Notes under the pieces: generated by a model | Database searches by the model: none | Seen by the model: only the letters and a program-made list of their open reading frames with translations | What the model was told of the DNA's origin: nothing | From: Anoxybacterium sp963668245 | Lineage (GTDB): Bacteria; Bacillota; Clostridia; Peptostreptococcales; Anaerovoracaceae | Assembly: GCA_963668245.2 (NCBI GenBank) | Contig: OY764195.2 | Coordinates: 434,001-498,000 of the forward strand | Length of the DNA: 64,000 bases | Direction of reading: 5' to 3' | Made by a program: the position numbers and the translations under genes | Shown: positions 50,422 through 60,128 of the stretch, in pieces | Numbering within the stretch: the stretch's first letter is position 1 | Layout: each line of letters starts with the position of its first letter

Positions 50422-52242
50422 TTACGCCTCTTCTTCCTCAACAATTTCTTTGTTGGATTCCACGTATCTCTTTATTTTTTTTGCTGTTGTTTTTTCGAAT
50501 TCTTCTTTTCTGAAATCTATTTTCTTTATTTTCTTGAAGAATGGAAGCTCCATATTAACCCGGTCAATTTCCTTCCATAACAACGCTATAACAGATTCAT
50601 CGGTATAATCCTCCCCAAGGGATTCAATCACCGCTTCCGTTTCAATTCTAATGCTTGCACAAATTAATGTTTCACCGGATTCCTCGCTATCTTTTCCCCA
50701 TACTAACGATTCTAACACATATGGAATTTTTCCAATGTAATACTCTAATTCTTCTGGGTACACATTTTTTCCATTTTTCGTAATAATGACATTCTTGATT
50801 CTACCCGTAATATGCACAAACCGATCTTGATCTAAATAACCAATATCCCCAGTATGGAACCATCCATCCTTCAGGACCGAGTCTGTTGCCTCCTGATTAT
50901 TATAGTATCCTAGCATGATATTACCGCCCTTGGCGCAAATTTCTCCAATTCCAGTCTCTGGGTCAGGTTCATGAATCTTAATGTCACAGCCAGGAAGTAC
51001 ATACCCTGCCGAATCATTTTTCGGATGTTTATCTGGATTCAATGCACAAATAGGTGAACATTCCGTTAATCCGTATCCCTGTAATGCATTGATTCCAAAA
51101 TCTCTCATCCCTTGCAATACTTCAGGGGCGATTGCCGCACCACCGCAAATCAACACCTTCATTCTACCACCAAAAAGTCCATGAATTTGTGCAAAGAATT
51201 TTTTAGACAAATCCAGACCAAATTTTTTCATAAACCGATTCAATTTTAGTGCCCTTTTCAGTGTGGCTTCTTTTCCTGATTTTCTTGCATTTTGCCATAT
51301 CTTTTTATATAAACTTTCAATAATCAGAGGTACTCCTAGCAAAATAGTTGGCCTTGCTTCTGCCAGATTTTTTACAATATATTTTAATCCCTCGCAATAA
51401 GCTATCGATGCGCCCCTGTATAGGGGCATTAAAAATCCACAGGTACACTCATACGTATGGTGGATTGGCAAAATAGAAAAAAAGACATCTTGTGGCAATA
51501 CTTCCAGCAGCGTAGGTGAAGCCATCAAATCTTCCACGATATTGCCATGTGACAGCATAACACCTTTGGCAACCCCAGTTGTTCCCGAGGTGAAAAGAAG
51601 AATGCTCATTTCATCCCTCCGAATCTCTGCATCAAGAAATTCTCGGTTACCGTTTTCTACGAGGACTTTTCCTGCTTCCTTTAGTTCCCACAAAGAAAGT
51701 ACATTTTCATCACTTTCTCTTTCATCCATACTGACAAGATATTTCAGGCTGCTTTCTCCTCGCTCCTTCATATCTAAAAAAATCTTTTCATATTTTTTAC
51801 TATATATGATGCATGCAGTCCCAGCTTCTTTCACGAGCTGTTCTAGCTCTGATGGCCCTAATTCCTTGTCTAATGGAACTACAATTCCAGTGCCGCAAAT
51901 GGTAGCAAGATAAGAAATTGCCCATTCATATCTATTATCCCCTATAATAGATATTCTCTTATTCTTTAGACCCATGGAAATCAAAGCGGTACCAAGTCCA
52001 TCCACATCTTCTTTCATCTCACCATAAGTAATTTGTCGATAAGGTTCTCCTGTTTTATCTTTTACATGAAATGCGGTTCGATCTTTATATAGCTCTGTGC
52101 TACTATCAATCATATCCTTGATATTGATAATTGGTCTGATGTCTTTATACATCACATACGGGTCTTTGGTGTTTTTGATGAATGAAACAACCTGTTCTGC
52201 ATGATATTTTTCCGCTAACGCATTGTCTTTTATGTCATCCAT
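50422..52242 (-). CDS. AMP-forming acyl-CoA synthetase, copy 2
   Basis: A 606-residue adenylate-forming enzyme starting from ATG 52242, with GAGGAGG eight bases upstream. It has the P-loop LFTSGTTGVAKGVMLSH, LQGYGLTECSP, GWFHTGDIGYLDQDRFVHITGR and the catalytic lysine block ending TTAKKIKRYVE. The long-chain (FAA/FadD15) subgroup fits best, converting a fatty acid, ATP and CoA to acyl-CoA. Its start overlaps the paralogous upstream gene by 8 bases. Confidence 0.93.
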   Translation of the reverse strand: MDDIKDNALAEKYHAEQVVSFIKNTKDPYVMYKDIRPIINIKDMIDSSTELYKDRTAFHVKDKTGEPYRQITYGEMKEDVDGLGTALISMGLKNKRISIIGDNRYEWAISYLATICGTGIVVPLDKELGPSELEQLVKEAGTACIIYSKKYEKIFLDMKERGESSLKYLVSMDERESDENVLSLWELKEAGKVLVENGNREFLDAEIRRDEMSILLFTSGTTGVAKGVMLSHGNIVEDLMASPTLLEVLPQDVFFSILPIHHTYECTCGFLMPLYRGASIAYCEGLKYIVKNLAEARPTILLGVPLIIESLYKKIWQNARKSGKEATLKRALKLNRFMKKFGLDLSKKFFAQIHGLFGGRMKVLICGGAAIAPEVLQGMRDFGINALQGYGLTECSPICALNPDKHPKNDSAGYVLPGCDIKIHEPDPETGIGEICAKGGNIMLGYYNNQEATDSVLKDGWFHTGDIGYLDQDRFVHITGRIKNVIITKNGKNVYPEELEYYIGKIPYVLESLVWGKDSEESGETLICASIRIETEAVIESLGEDYTDESVIALLWKEIDRVNMELPFFKKIKKIDFRKEEFEKTTAKKIKRYVESNKEIVEEEEA

Positions 52243-53977
52243 TTTGTTTTCCTCCTCTTCCCAATTGAGCGGTGTGCCGTTTGATTTTCTTTGTTGTTGT
52301 TTTTTCAAATTCTTCATCTCGAATTTCAAAACGTTTCACCCTCTTGTAAAGCGGCATCTGTTCATTGATTGCGTCAACTTCTCTTTTTATGATTTTGTTT
52401 ATTTCCTCAGAAGAAGGGCTTCCAAATTTCGCTTCAATCTCATGGATATCGGGGAAAATATCAGCACAAATAATGGTATCTCCTGATTTCGGTTCATCAT
52501 GCCCCCATACGACTACTTCTTTTATAAAATCGCTTTTATTGAGATAAAATTCTACTTCTTCTGGGAATATGTTTTTTCCGTTTTTCGTAACAATTACATT
52601 TTTCTTTCTACCAGAGATATATAAGAATCCATCTCGATCAAAATATCCATAATCCCCGGTATGAAGCCACCCCTCAACCAATACTTTTTCTGTTTCTTCT
52701 GGATTATTGTAATAGCCAAGCATCACCGAATCACCCTTGCAGACAATTTCTCCAATACCATTTTCATCTTGTTCGATAATCTTAACTTCAGTTCCAAGCA
52801 TTGGCAATCCAGCGGAAGCAGGTTTGTAATAGCGATCCTTATTTACTGCAATAATAGGGGAATTTTCAGTCATACCATAACCCTGAATCATCGTAAAGCC
52901 CATGGCATTGAAATCTTCTACCACCTGTGGGTCAATGGCCGCTGCACCAGATATCAGCAATTGCATATTGCCGCCCATAGCCTGATGGACCGACTTAAAT
53001 AGCTTTTTCATGGATTTAATGTTGAATTTCTCCAGTTTCTTCGACAGCTGAACTGCCTTTCTCATTTTATCAGCTTTTCCACTTTCCTCTGCTTTTTTCC
53101 AGACTTTTTTATGCATCGATTCAAAAATAAGCGGAACTCCAAGCATAACAGTGGCTTGGGCTTCTGCCATATTTTTTACGATATATTTCAATCCTTCACA
53201 AATTGCTACACAGCAACCTTGATACATGGAAGTCAATACGTGACAGGTCATCTCATAGGTATGGTGCATCGGCAAGACCGAAAGCCCAGTAAAATCATCT
53301 GCTACATTGACGTATTTCGACATATTATACACATTGGCTGCAATGTTTTTATGTGACAGCATAACGCCTTTTGCCATCCCTGTGGTTCCAGAAGTAAAAA
53401 TCAAAGTACACATCACTTCTGAGTCTATTTGCGCATCAACATATTGGCGCTTCTCTTCCAACAATAGTTGACTGCCTTTTTCCAAAAGCTTTTTCATCGA
53501 AAATTTGTCTTCGCTATGTTCCGCCGCATCCATACTGATTACCGCTTCAATGGACTCAACTCCCTCAATTGCTGTTTGCAGCGTTCGTTCCACTTTACTA
53601 GAGTATACAACACCACTGACTTCAGCTCTTTCCAATAAATTATGAATTTCTGCAGGCGGTAATTCTCGATCCAAAGGCACAATCACACCAATGCCATTTA
53701 CCACAGTAAGATACGTTAAAACCCATTCATATCTATTTTCTCCGATTACTGCAATCTTTTTCCCGCAAAGGCCAAGCTCAAACATTGCCGTCCCCAATGC
53801 ATCCATCTCTTGATTCAATTGATTGAATGTGATAGGCAGATATTTCCCCCCAGGACCATTCTTAACAAGGAATGCATTCTTATCTCCATGAAGTACTGCA
53901 CTGGATTTAATCATGTCCTTCAAGTCTTTTATCGGTCTATGTTCATACTCTGCATCCTTATATTTAGAACTGTTCAT
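52235..53977 (-). CDS. AMP-forming acyl-CoA synthetase, copy 1
   Basis: A 580-residue paralogue of the next gene, from ATG 53977 with GGAGG eight bases upstream. It has LIFTSGTTGMAKGVMLSH, IQGYGMTENSP, GWLHTGDYGYFDRDGFLYISGR and TTTKKIKRHT. The block-by-block similarity of the two proteins, along the whole length, points to an old tandem duplication; the substrate-pocket regions differ, so specificities may differ. Confidence 0.93.
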   Translation of the reverse strand: MNSSKYKDAEYEHRPIKDLKDMIKSSAVLHGDKNAFLVKNGPGGKYLPITFNQLNQEMDALGTAMFELGLCGKKIAVIGENRYEWVLTYLTVVNGIGVIVPLDRELPPAEIHNLLERAEVSGVVYSSKVERTLQTAIEGVESIEAVISMDAAEHSEDKFSMKKLLEKGSQLLLEEKRQYVDAQIDSEVMCTLIFTSGTTGMAKGVMLSHKNIAANVYNMSKYVNVADDFTGLSVLPMHHTYEMTCHVLTSMYQGCCVAICEGLKYIVKNMAEAQATVMLGVPLIFESMHKKVWKKAEESGKADKMRKAVQLSKKLEKFNIKSMKKLFKSVHQAMGGNMQLLISGAAAIDPQVVEDFNAMGFTMIQGYGMTENSPIIAVNKDRYYKPASAGLPMLGTEVKIIEQDENGIGEIVCKGDSVMLGYYNNPEETEKVLVEGWLHTGDYGYFDRDGFLYISGRKKNVIVTKNGKNIFPEEVEFYLNKSDFIKEVVVWGHDEPKSGDTIICADIFPDIHEIEAKFGSPSSEEINKIIKREVDAINEQMPLYKRVKRFEIRDEEFEKTTTKKIKRHTAQLGRGGKQNG

Positions 53978-54082
53978 CTTGCTTTCCTCCGCTTTCTTCA
54001 ATAAGATATTTTACCATTTTAGCGAGGTAGAATCAACACTGCTCGAATCAGTTACAGTCCTACACATTTTCTATTCTGTATA

Positions 54083-55114
54083 TTAAGTCCTCCTAATTAG
54101 TCGTATGAAATCGCTAAAAACACCGTATCCGGTCTGAAGAATTTCTGGATCGTGTTCTACGATGGACAGCGTGCCCATTAGATCTGTTGTAATAGAAATA
54201 ATCGAAGTGGTTCCATCCATATTTGCATACAAATCTGCCATTGGTATTTCCTCTGGATTGACGCTGCCAACTACAACTCCGTTTTCTCTCAAGCCTCTAC
54301 AAACCAGCTTAATCTTTTTATTTTTCTTCGCAGCTTCTAATACTTGGGTACGGTGGATATCTTCAATTCCTTTTCTCTGAATGCGGTCTGGTGTCAAATC
54401 AGCCCTCATCAAAACATTTAAGAGCGCAGCAGTTTTTGCAGCTGCATCCCAACCTTCTAAGTCCAAGGAGGGATCAGCCTCTACAAAGCCTCTCCTTTTT
54501 CCTTCCATCATAATGGTATCATAATCTATTCCCTTTTCTAATTCTCCTAGAACATAGTTCGTTGTTGAATTCAGAATACCTTTTACTTCTTGTACTTGGC
54601 AAAGCGGAAGCGTATCCTCTACCAGATTAAAGATTGGTGTCCCATCCATTACGGTTGTCTCATAGAGAAATTGAACGCCCTTATCCTCTGCTTTTTGGCG
54701 AAGATTTTCATAAGCCCATGCAATGGGGCCTTTGTTTGCAGTAATTACATGGCGGCCCCTATTGATCGCCGTCTCTATATGAAGAATCGCTGGTTGGCCC
54801 GTAAAGATGTTGAGTGGGGTCAATTCAACCAGCACGTCATAGTCCACGTTTTTAGCAATTTCGATGGAATCCAACTCCGTTCTTCCTTCATATCCTTTGG
54901 GAAATCCCAAACCCTTTTGAAATAAATCCCAAGCTTCTTCCAAAAAAATCCCTGCTTCATTGATACAGCTTCCTCGACGTCCAGTGGCAATTGCCACCAC
55001 TTTGACATCCGTATCCCAATCTTTTTTTATGGTTGCATGCTTGTCCAGAATCAGTCTTCCAAAGGCTTGCCCTGCATTTCCAAAACCAAGTATAGCTACT
55101 CTTAATGTTCTCAT
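54083..55114 (-). CDS. hom: Homoserine dehydrogenase (short form)
   Basis: A 343-residue NAD(P)-dependent enzyme of the aspartate pathway, reducing aspartate semialdehyde to homoserine. The Rossmann motif is ILGFGNAGQAFGRL, followed by VELTPLNIFTGQP, ITANKGPIAWAYENL, ETTVMDGTPIFNLVEDTLP, LNSTTNYVLGELEKG and EADPSLDLEGWDAAAKTAALLN. The C-terminal ACT regulatory domain is absent, so it may not be feedback-inhibited by threonine in the classic way. Confidence 0.93.
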   Translation of the reverse strand: MRTLRVAILGFGNAGQAFGRLILDKHATIKKDWDTDVKVVAIATGRRGSCINEAGIFLEEAWDLFQKGLGFPKGYEGRTELDSIEIAKNVDYDVLVELTPLNIFTGQPAILHIETAINRGRHVITANKGPIAWAYENLRQKAEDKGVQFLYETTVMDGTPIFNLVEDTLPLCQVQEVKGILNSTTNYVLGELEKGIDYDTIMMEGKRRGFVEADPSLDLEGWDAAAKTAALLNVLMRADLTPDRIQRKGIEDIHRTQVLEAAKKNKKIKLVCRGLRENGVVVGSVNPEEIPMADLYANMDGTTSIISITTDLMGTLSIVEHDPEILQTGYGVFSDFIRLIRRT

Positions 55115-55166
55115 TGATTCATGCCTTTCTGTTTGAGGTTCAAACCTTTCGGTGAAACCGCATGAT

Positions 55167-55193
55167 AGAAAAAGGCTCTGCTTAGCAGAGCCT
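55167..55193 (-). terminator. Terminator of the APC permease / cysK transcript
   Basis: AGGCTCTGC and GCAGAGCCT form a perfect 9-bp stem with a 3-base loop. The minus strand continues TTTTTC. It lies 17 bases after the permease stop. Confidence 0.92.
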
Positions 55194-55209
55194 GATTTAT
55201 GATTTATGA

Positions 55210-56565
55210 TTACTCTTCTGTAAGGATGTCATCATATGCTTTTTTACCATACAGGTACCCACCAACAATTGCCACCATACAAATCAATACAAAGAGAAAG
55301 AATTGGGGATTTGATAATCCACCGAGAAGTACAAATATAGATCCTAGCGACGCAAAAAGCGGACAAATTACACCATATCCAAAACCTTTTACTTTCCCTT
55401 CGCGCCATAAACGAAATACCTGGTAATAAAGAACAATATAAAGCAGGTAACTCATGGCAATGGCAATTTCTGCTATGTCTCCATTGACGAGCAGATGATA
55501 TCGGTTTTGTAGATAGTGAATCAACCACCAAACCCCACATACTCCAATGGCAAAAAAAGCCGAATTTACTGGCATATTAAGCGTCTTATTGATGCGCCGT
55601 AAAGGGGCTGAAAAAGGTATGGCATTGCGAAGAGCCAGAGAATATGGAAGTCTTATGAATCCTAAAATCACACCATTTACAGTACCCATCACCGAAATTG
55701 TAACAAAAATATAAATTACACTAGCAAAGGTAGGACCGATTAAGTTTGTAGCTGCTACAGCAACTGCCTCATCGCCAAGATTCATCACTTGGTCAACTCC
55801 TAAGTAACCTGTAATCCCCAAAAAATACATCAGATATGCAGCCAACACAAAAATTGGCGCCGCAACGAGAGCCCTTGGCACATTTTTCTTTGCATTTTTA
55901 ACTTCATGCGCAACAGCAGTCGATACAACCCATCCGTCAAAAGAAAATGCAACAGGTCCTATCGCTGCTACCCATCCCAAGGTTTTTGTTGCTTCAAGTG
56001 CTTCTGGGGTTGGGTGCTGCAATGCAGCAATCGGATTACCAAAAATCAATCCCCCTATGGCAATTGCAAAAAGAGGAATTAGTTTAATAATCACCGATGC
56101 TTCTTGGAAAAGTCCACCTATTTTTGCCGACAATATATTGTAACAAAAACAGATAAAAAACCAGACTAATCCCACACCAATTTGTCCTTCAAACGAGAGA
56201 TTCCAACCCATGGTAAGCCCTGCATAAATGCCCACAACCCATGAAATCAGAACGGTCAACGTCGGATAGTACACAAATACTTGAAACCATCCAAAAACAG
56301 AAGACCAACGTTTTCCAACAAACTCGTTGGCATACGTAATGACACCTCCCGGCTTGTCAGTCAATGCTGCTAATTGGCTAAAGGTCAAACACCCAAATAC
56401 AATTGTAAATGCAGCGATACAGAAAACAAAAACAGCGAGTCCTACACTGCCTGCTGTATAAGACAGCATATTATCCGCCTTAAAAAAGATGCCTGAACCA
56501 ATTACAATTCCTACAATCATAGCAACGGTAGTAAACAAGCTGTATTCGCGCTTTTGTGCGTCCAT
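55210..56565 (-). CDS. APC-superfamily amino acid permease (LAT-like)
   Basis: A 451-residue membrane transporter with about 12 segments, starting from ATG 56565 (AAAGGAG upstream). It has VAMIVGIVIGSGIFFKADNML in segment 1, GGVITYANEFVGKRWSSVFGW in segment 3 and FSFDGWVVSTAVAHEVKNAKKNVPRAL in segment 6, typical of the LAT subgroup, which moves amino acids by exchange. It lies just after cysK, so a cysteine/serine-related substrate is possible but not shown. Confidence 0.93.
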   Translation of the reverse strand: MDAQKREYSLFTTVAMIVGIVIGSGIFFKADNMLSYTAGSVGLAVFVFCIAAFTIVFGCLTFSQLAALTDKPGGVITYANEFVGKRWSSVFGWFQVFVYYPTLTVLISWVVGIYAGLTMGWNLSFEGQIGVGLVWFFICFCYNILSAKIGGLFQEASVIIKLIPLFAIAIGGLIFGNPIAALQHPTPEALEATKTLGWVAAIGPVAFSFDGWVVSTAVAHEVKNAKKNVPRALVAAPIFVLAAYLMYFLGITGYLGVDQVMNLGDEAVAVAATNLIGPTFASVIYIFVTISVMGTVNGVILGFIRLPYSLALRNAIPFSAPLRRINKTLNMPVNSAFFAIGVCGVWWLIHYLQNRYHLLVNGDIAEIAIAMSYLLYIVLYYQVFRLWREGKVKGFGYGVICPLFASLGSIFVLLGGLSNPQFFLFVLICMVAIVGGYLYGKKAYDDILTEE

Positions 56566-56619
56566 AATACACACTCCTTTGATTAAATAAATATCACAAA
56601 TTAGAAAGAGACCATCCTT

Positions 56620-56651
56620 CTGCTGATTTGTTTATAAAAACAAATCAGCAG
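56620..56651. repeat. Perfect hairpin overlapping the cysK stop codon
   Basis: CTGCTGATTTGTTT (56620-56633) and its exact reverse complement (56638-56651) flank a 4-base loop. The last codons and the stop of cysK lie inside the stem. There is no T-run on the minus strand, so it is more likely an mRNA-stability or processing hairpin between cysK and the permease gene than a terminator. Confidence 0.7.
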
Positions 56652-57561
56652 ATAAATATCGTTCCCCCGAATCTGGCAAAAGGATTACGATGTTTTTCCC
56701 TTCATTTTCTGGTCGCTTTGCTAATAGTGTACCAGCAAATAAGGCAGCCCCTGCAGAAATTCCTGCAAGCAAACCTTCCGTTTTTGCCAATAGCCTTGCT
56801 GTGTCGAAAGCATCCTCCGCTTTCACTTTGATAATTTCATCCAACACATTTACATCTAAAACGGAAGGAACAAATCCTGCACCTATTCCTTGCAATTTGT
56901 GAGGTCCTGCTTCACCGCCAGATAAAACAGGAGAGTCAAAAGGCTCTACTGCAACAATTTTAATGAATTTACTTTTTGCCTTCAACCCTTCTCCTACACC
57001 AGTTACGGTCCCGCCAGTGCCAACTCCTGCCACAAAAAAATCAACTTGCCCATCTGTGTCTCTCCAGATTTCCTCTGCAGTAGTCTCTTTATGCACTCTT
57101 GGGTTGGCAGGATTTGTAAACTGACCTGGGATAAAAGATTCCGGAATTTCTGCAGCCAGTCGTTCTGCTTCTGCAATCGCACCTTTCATCCCTTCTACTC
57201 CTGGAGTCAGAACAAGTTCTGCTCCAAGTGAGAGTAAGAGTTTTCTTCGCTCTAAACTCATATTGTCAGGCATGGTTAAAATCATGCGATATCCTCTGGC
57301 AGTAGCAACAAAGGCAAGTCCAATCCCAGTATTGCCACTTGTTGGTTCAATGATAACGCTATCCTTTTTTAAAATGCCTTTTTCTTCTGCATCTTCAATC
57401 ATAGCAAGCGCTGCTCGATCTTTTGTGCTTCCCAAAGGGTTAAAACATTCTAGTTTAGCGATTAAGTTTGCTTGAGAAACGCCAGCTGCCCTACTATACC
57501 CCCGCAAATACTGCAAAGGCGTATTTCCAATCAGTTCCGTTAAATTGTTTGCGATTTTCAT
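56632..57561 (-). CDS. cysK: Cysteine synthase A (O-acetylserine sulfhydrylase)
   Basis: A 309-residue PLP enzyme making cysteine from O-acetylserine and sulfide. The PLP lysine is K47 in NPLGSTKDRAAL (usually GSVKDR), the phosphate/asparagine loop is EPTSGNTGIG (72-81), and VAGVGTGGTVTGVGEGLK is the glycine loop. The length and the absence of a haem or CBS domain fit CysK rather than cystathionine beta-synthase. It has GGAGG before ATG 57561 and is the first of cysK-permease. Confidence 0.95.
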   Translation of the reverse strand: MKIANNLTELIGNTPLQYLRGYSRAAGVSQANLIAKLECFNPLGSTKDRAALAMIEDAEEKGILKKDSVIIEPTSGNTGIGLAFVATARGYRMILTMPDNMSLERRKLLLSLGAELVLTPGVEGMKGAIAEAERLAAEIPESFIPGQFTNPANPRVHKETTAEEIWRDTDGQVDFFVAGVGTGGTVTGVGEGLKAKSKFIKIVAVEPFDSPVLSGGEAGPHKLQGIGAGFVPSVLDVNVLDEIIKVKAEDAFDTARLLAKTEGLLAGISAGAALFAGTLLAKRPENEGKNIVILLPDSGERYLSADLFL

Positions 57562-57563
57562 TG

Positions 57564-58595
57564 TTACACCTCCTGTTTTTCATGATTCAGCACAATTTTC
57601 TCTTCTTCCAAGGTCTTTTTTTCCGGAAGTTGAGAAATAATGATAGCAACAAACATGAGAATACACCCAAAGATCTCCCTCATTGTCATCACTTCATGCA
57701 GTAAGATAAACCCAAACACTGCACTAAATACAGCTTCTAAGCTTAAAATCAGAGATGCTACCGTAGGACTAGTATATCTTTGCCCAAAAATTTGCAAAGT
57801 AAACCCTACTCCACCAGATAACACGCCTGCGTATAAAATCGGAATTGCACACTGACTAATCCCTTGCCAAGTAATATCTTCAAAAATGAAAGCACAAATC
57901 AAGCTATAGCCGGCACAAACGCTAAACTGGATAAACGACAATTTGACTACGCTGACAATTTTCGGAAGAAAATGATCGATTACCAGCAGATGCAATGCCC
58001 AAAAGCCTGCGCCAATCAGCACAATCAAATCACCTGGAGCAATTGTAAAAGACTCTTTGATGCAAAGAAAATAAAGTCCGACCGCTCCTATGCCAACACC
58101 AATCCAGCATTTCATTCCTGCTTTAACGTGAATCACTAAACTAAAGATTGGCACAAAGACTATATATAATGCCGTAATAAATCCTGCTTTTCCCGCTGTC
58201 GTAAAAACAAGCCCGAACTGTTGCATTGTAGAACCACAAAACAAAACCGTACCACAGATAGCCCCTGCAAGCAACAAGATTTTCCGTTGGGATTTACGCT
58301 CCTGTTCCGATGGTCTTGGCGCTATTCCACTTTGAATCTGTTTTCTTTTTTCACCTTGTTCGGTAGCATAAATCACGGGAATCAATACCAGTGCCGCTAA
58401 AACAAATCGGGATACACCAAAGGTAAAAGGACCCACATAATCCATTCCCACTCTTTGAGCTACAAATGCAGATCCCCAAATAATTGATGTCAACAGCAAC
58501 ATCATGTTCCCTATCAACTTATGTTTCTCCAATCCCACACGCTCCTGTCTATTCTTATTCAGACTCAGTATAGCTGAAAAAACACTGAAAATCAA
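57564..58595 (-). CDS. EamA/DMT-family transporter
   Basis: A membrane protein of about 310-343 residues with ten segments and two EamA repeats (GNMMLLLTSIIWGSAFVAQRVGMDYVG; LSLEAVFSAVFGFILLHEVMTMREIFGCILM). Such carriers export or import amino acids and related metabolites. The N-terminus is uncertain: the open frame starts at 58595, but AGGAG near 58545 favours a start around 58530. It ends 2 bases before cysK begins, so the two are probably co-transcribed. Confidence 0.88.
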   Translation of the reverse strand: MIFSVFSAILSLNKNRQERVGLEKHKLIGNMMLLLTSIIWGSAFVAQRVGMDYVGPFTFGVSRFVLAALVLIPVIYATEQGEKRKQIQSGIAPRPSEQERKSQRKILLLAGAICGTVLFCGSTMQQFGLVFTTAGKAGFITALYIVFVPIFSLVIHVKAGMKCWIGVGIGAVGLYFLCIKESFTIAPGDLIVLIGAGFWALHLLVIDHFLPKIVSVVKLSFIQFSVCAGYSLICAFIFEDITWQGISQCAIPILYAGVLSGGVGFTLQIFGQRYTSPTVASLILSLEAVFSAVFGFILLHEVMTMREIFGCILMFVAIIISQLPEKKTLEEEKIVLNHEKQEV

Positions 58596-58617
58596 GAATT
58601 TAAACAGTTACATTCAC

Positions 58618-58646
58618 TTGTATCTAAAAGTCCCTTATGTTATGAT
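58618..58646 (+). promoter_or_regulatory. Probable promoter of the beta-helix gene
   Basis: TTGTAT (58618-58623), 17 bases, TATGAT (58641-58646), 50 bases before ATG 58696 and divergent from the EamA gene. Confidence 0.6.
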
Positions 58647-58695
58647 ACGTAATTATATTATCATTGTTTTCAAAAGGTTTGGGAGGGTGTTTGTT

Positions 58696-60114
58696 ATGAA
58701 AATAATAATGTATCATTTTTCAATTTTCTTCTTATTTATCTCTATTTTTGCCCTTTCATCAAATCAAATTGAAGCAGAAAATCTAATTCAAAACAACTTG
58801 TTTGAAAATGCAGTTTATGTCTCTCCTAGCGGGAATGATTCCAATCCCGGAACCATCCAAAGGCCAGTGACTACATTAAAGCAGGCTTTCAGTTTGGTTG
58901 AACCCGGTGAAACCATTGTCCTGCGAGAGGGTATCTATTATGAAAGCATTTCTATTCCAAAATCCGGAAACCGTAAAGATGGTAACATCACAATAACGAA
59001 CTACCAAGGAGAGCAAGCAATTATTGACGGTTCAAAGTTTGATTCGGAGGACAATTCCGGCGAATTGATGAGAATCGACCACAAGTCATACCTATGCATT
59101 AGTGGCATTGAGTTTCGGAATTTAAATTTAGAATATGCTAGAGGAATCTTTATTGATGGTGGAAGCCGTCATATTACGATTCGTAAGTGTAAGTTTCACG
59201 ACATCAATACAGTAAAATTGGCTGACAACGATTTCGGCGGTGCCAATGCAATTTCCATAAAAAGTTACGATATGGACCAGCAAAATTACGACATACTAAT
59301 TGATTCGAATCAAATATATGACTGTATTCTTGGCTTTTCAGAAGCATTAGTTCTCTCGGGCAACACGAAAGAGTTTGTGATAAGCAACAACTCCATCCAA
59401 AATGTAACCAATATTGGAATTGATATTGCAGGTCACTACGGTGATTATCAAGGAGATCCCGCTACAAATCAAGCTCGCTATGGCATTATTGTTGGCAATA
59501 CAGTAAAGCAATGCAAATCAGACTACGGTAGTGGCGCTGCATCGGGGATATACATTGATGGCGGGCGAAGTATCATCATTAAGAACAATACGGTTAGCTA
59601 CTGTGATTATGGAATCACAGTAGGCTGTGAAGCTCCTGAGAAAACATCTTCTCAAATTGATGTTATTGATAATATCATTTACCAAAATGACAAGTCTGCA
59701 TTGTCAATTGGCGGCTATAGCACAGAGGTAGGAAGTGTACGCTATGTCTCTGTGGAGGGGAATAAGACCTATCAAAACAATTTATCTGGCATAAGGTACC
59801 AAAGCGAAATTACACTAAAAGTTTGTAGCCATATTTCCGTATCCGACAATATATTTTATAGCGTTCAGTCTAAAGTACAAGACTTTTCTATTGATAGTAA
59901 ATTTTACCCTATGATGTACAACGTCCTCCCTGCACAGGATGTGACGTTTTCTAACAACATTTACTATTCCACTGCAGGGTCTGATTGTACTTACTTCAGA
60001 TGGAAAGATCAAGAATATATTGGCTTTGATACTTATACCCAACAAACGGGCATGGATCTTTCGTCTCACTTCTACGATCCACTCTATCCAAATCCACAAA
60101 ATGGTGAATTGTAG
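58696..60114 (+). CDS. Secreted right-handed beta-helix protein (DUF1565-like)
   Basis: A 472-residue protein from ATG 58696 (GGGAGG nine bases upstream; the open frame begins at 58504 without function). It has an N-terminal signal peptide (MKIIMYHFSIFFLFISIFAL), then YVSPSGNDSNPGTIQRPVTT and LVEPGETIVLREGIYYESI, the DUF1565/pectate-lyase-like entry, and repeated beta-helix coils with asparagine ladders (ISNNSIQNVTNIGIDI, IIIKNNTVSYCDYGITV, VIDNIIYQND). It is probably a secreted polysaccharide lyase, hydrolase or binding protein. It converges on the Pel-associated gene set, 14 bases from DUF4956. Confidence 0.85.
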   Translation: MKIIMYHFSIFFLFISIFALSSNQIEAENLIQNNLFENAVYVSPSGNDSNPGTIQRPVTTLKQAFSLVEPGETIVLREGIYYESISIPKSGNRKDGNITITNYQGEQAIIDGSKFDSEDNSGELMRIDHKSYLCISGIEFRNLNLEYARGIFIDGGSRHITIRKCKFHDINTVKLADNDFGGANAISIKSYDMDQQNYDILIDSNQIYDCILGFSEALVLSGNTKEFVISNNSIQNVTNIGIDIAGHYGDYQGDPATNQARYGIIVGNTVKQCKSDYGSGAASGIYIDGGRSIIIKNNTVSYCDYGITVGCEAPEKTSSQIDVIDNIIYQNDKSALSIGGYSTEVGSVRYVSVEGNKTYQNNLSGIRYQSEITLKVCSHISVSDNIFYSVQSKVQDFSIDSKFYPMMYNVLPAQDVTFSNNIYYSTAGSDCTYFRWKDQEYIGFDTYTQQTGMDLSSHFYDPLYPNPQNGEL

Positions 60115-60128
60115 TAAATACTATATGG

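Noticed and set aside
58504..58695. Upstream extension of the beta-helix gene
   Set aside because: It overlaps the divergent transporter start, has no ribosome binding site, and the signal peptide with GGGAGG defines the start at 58696.
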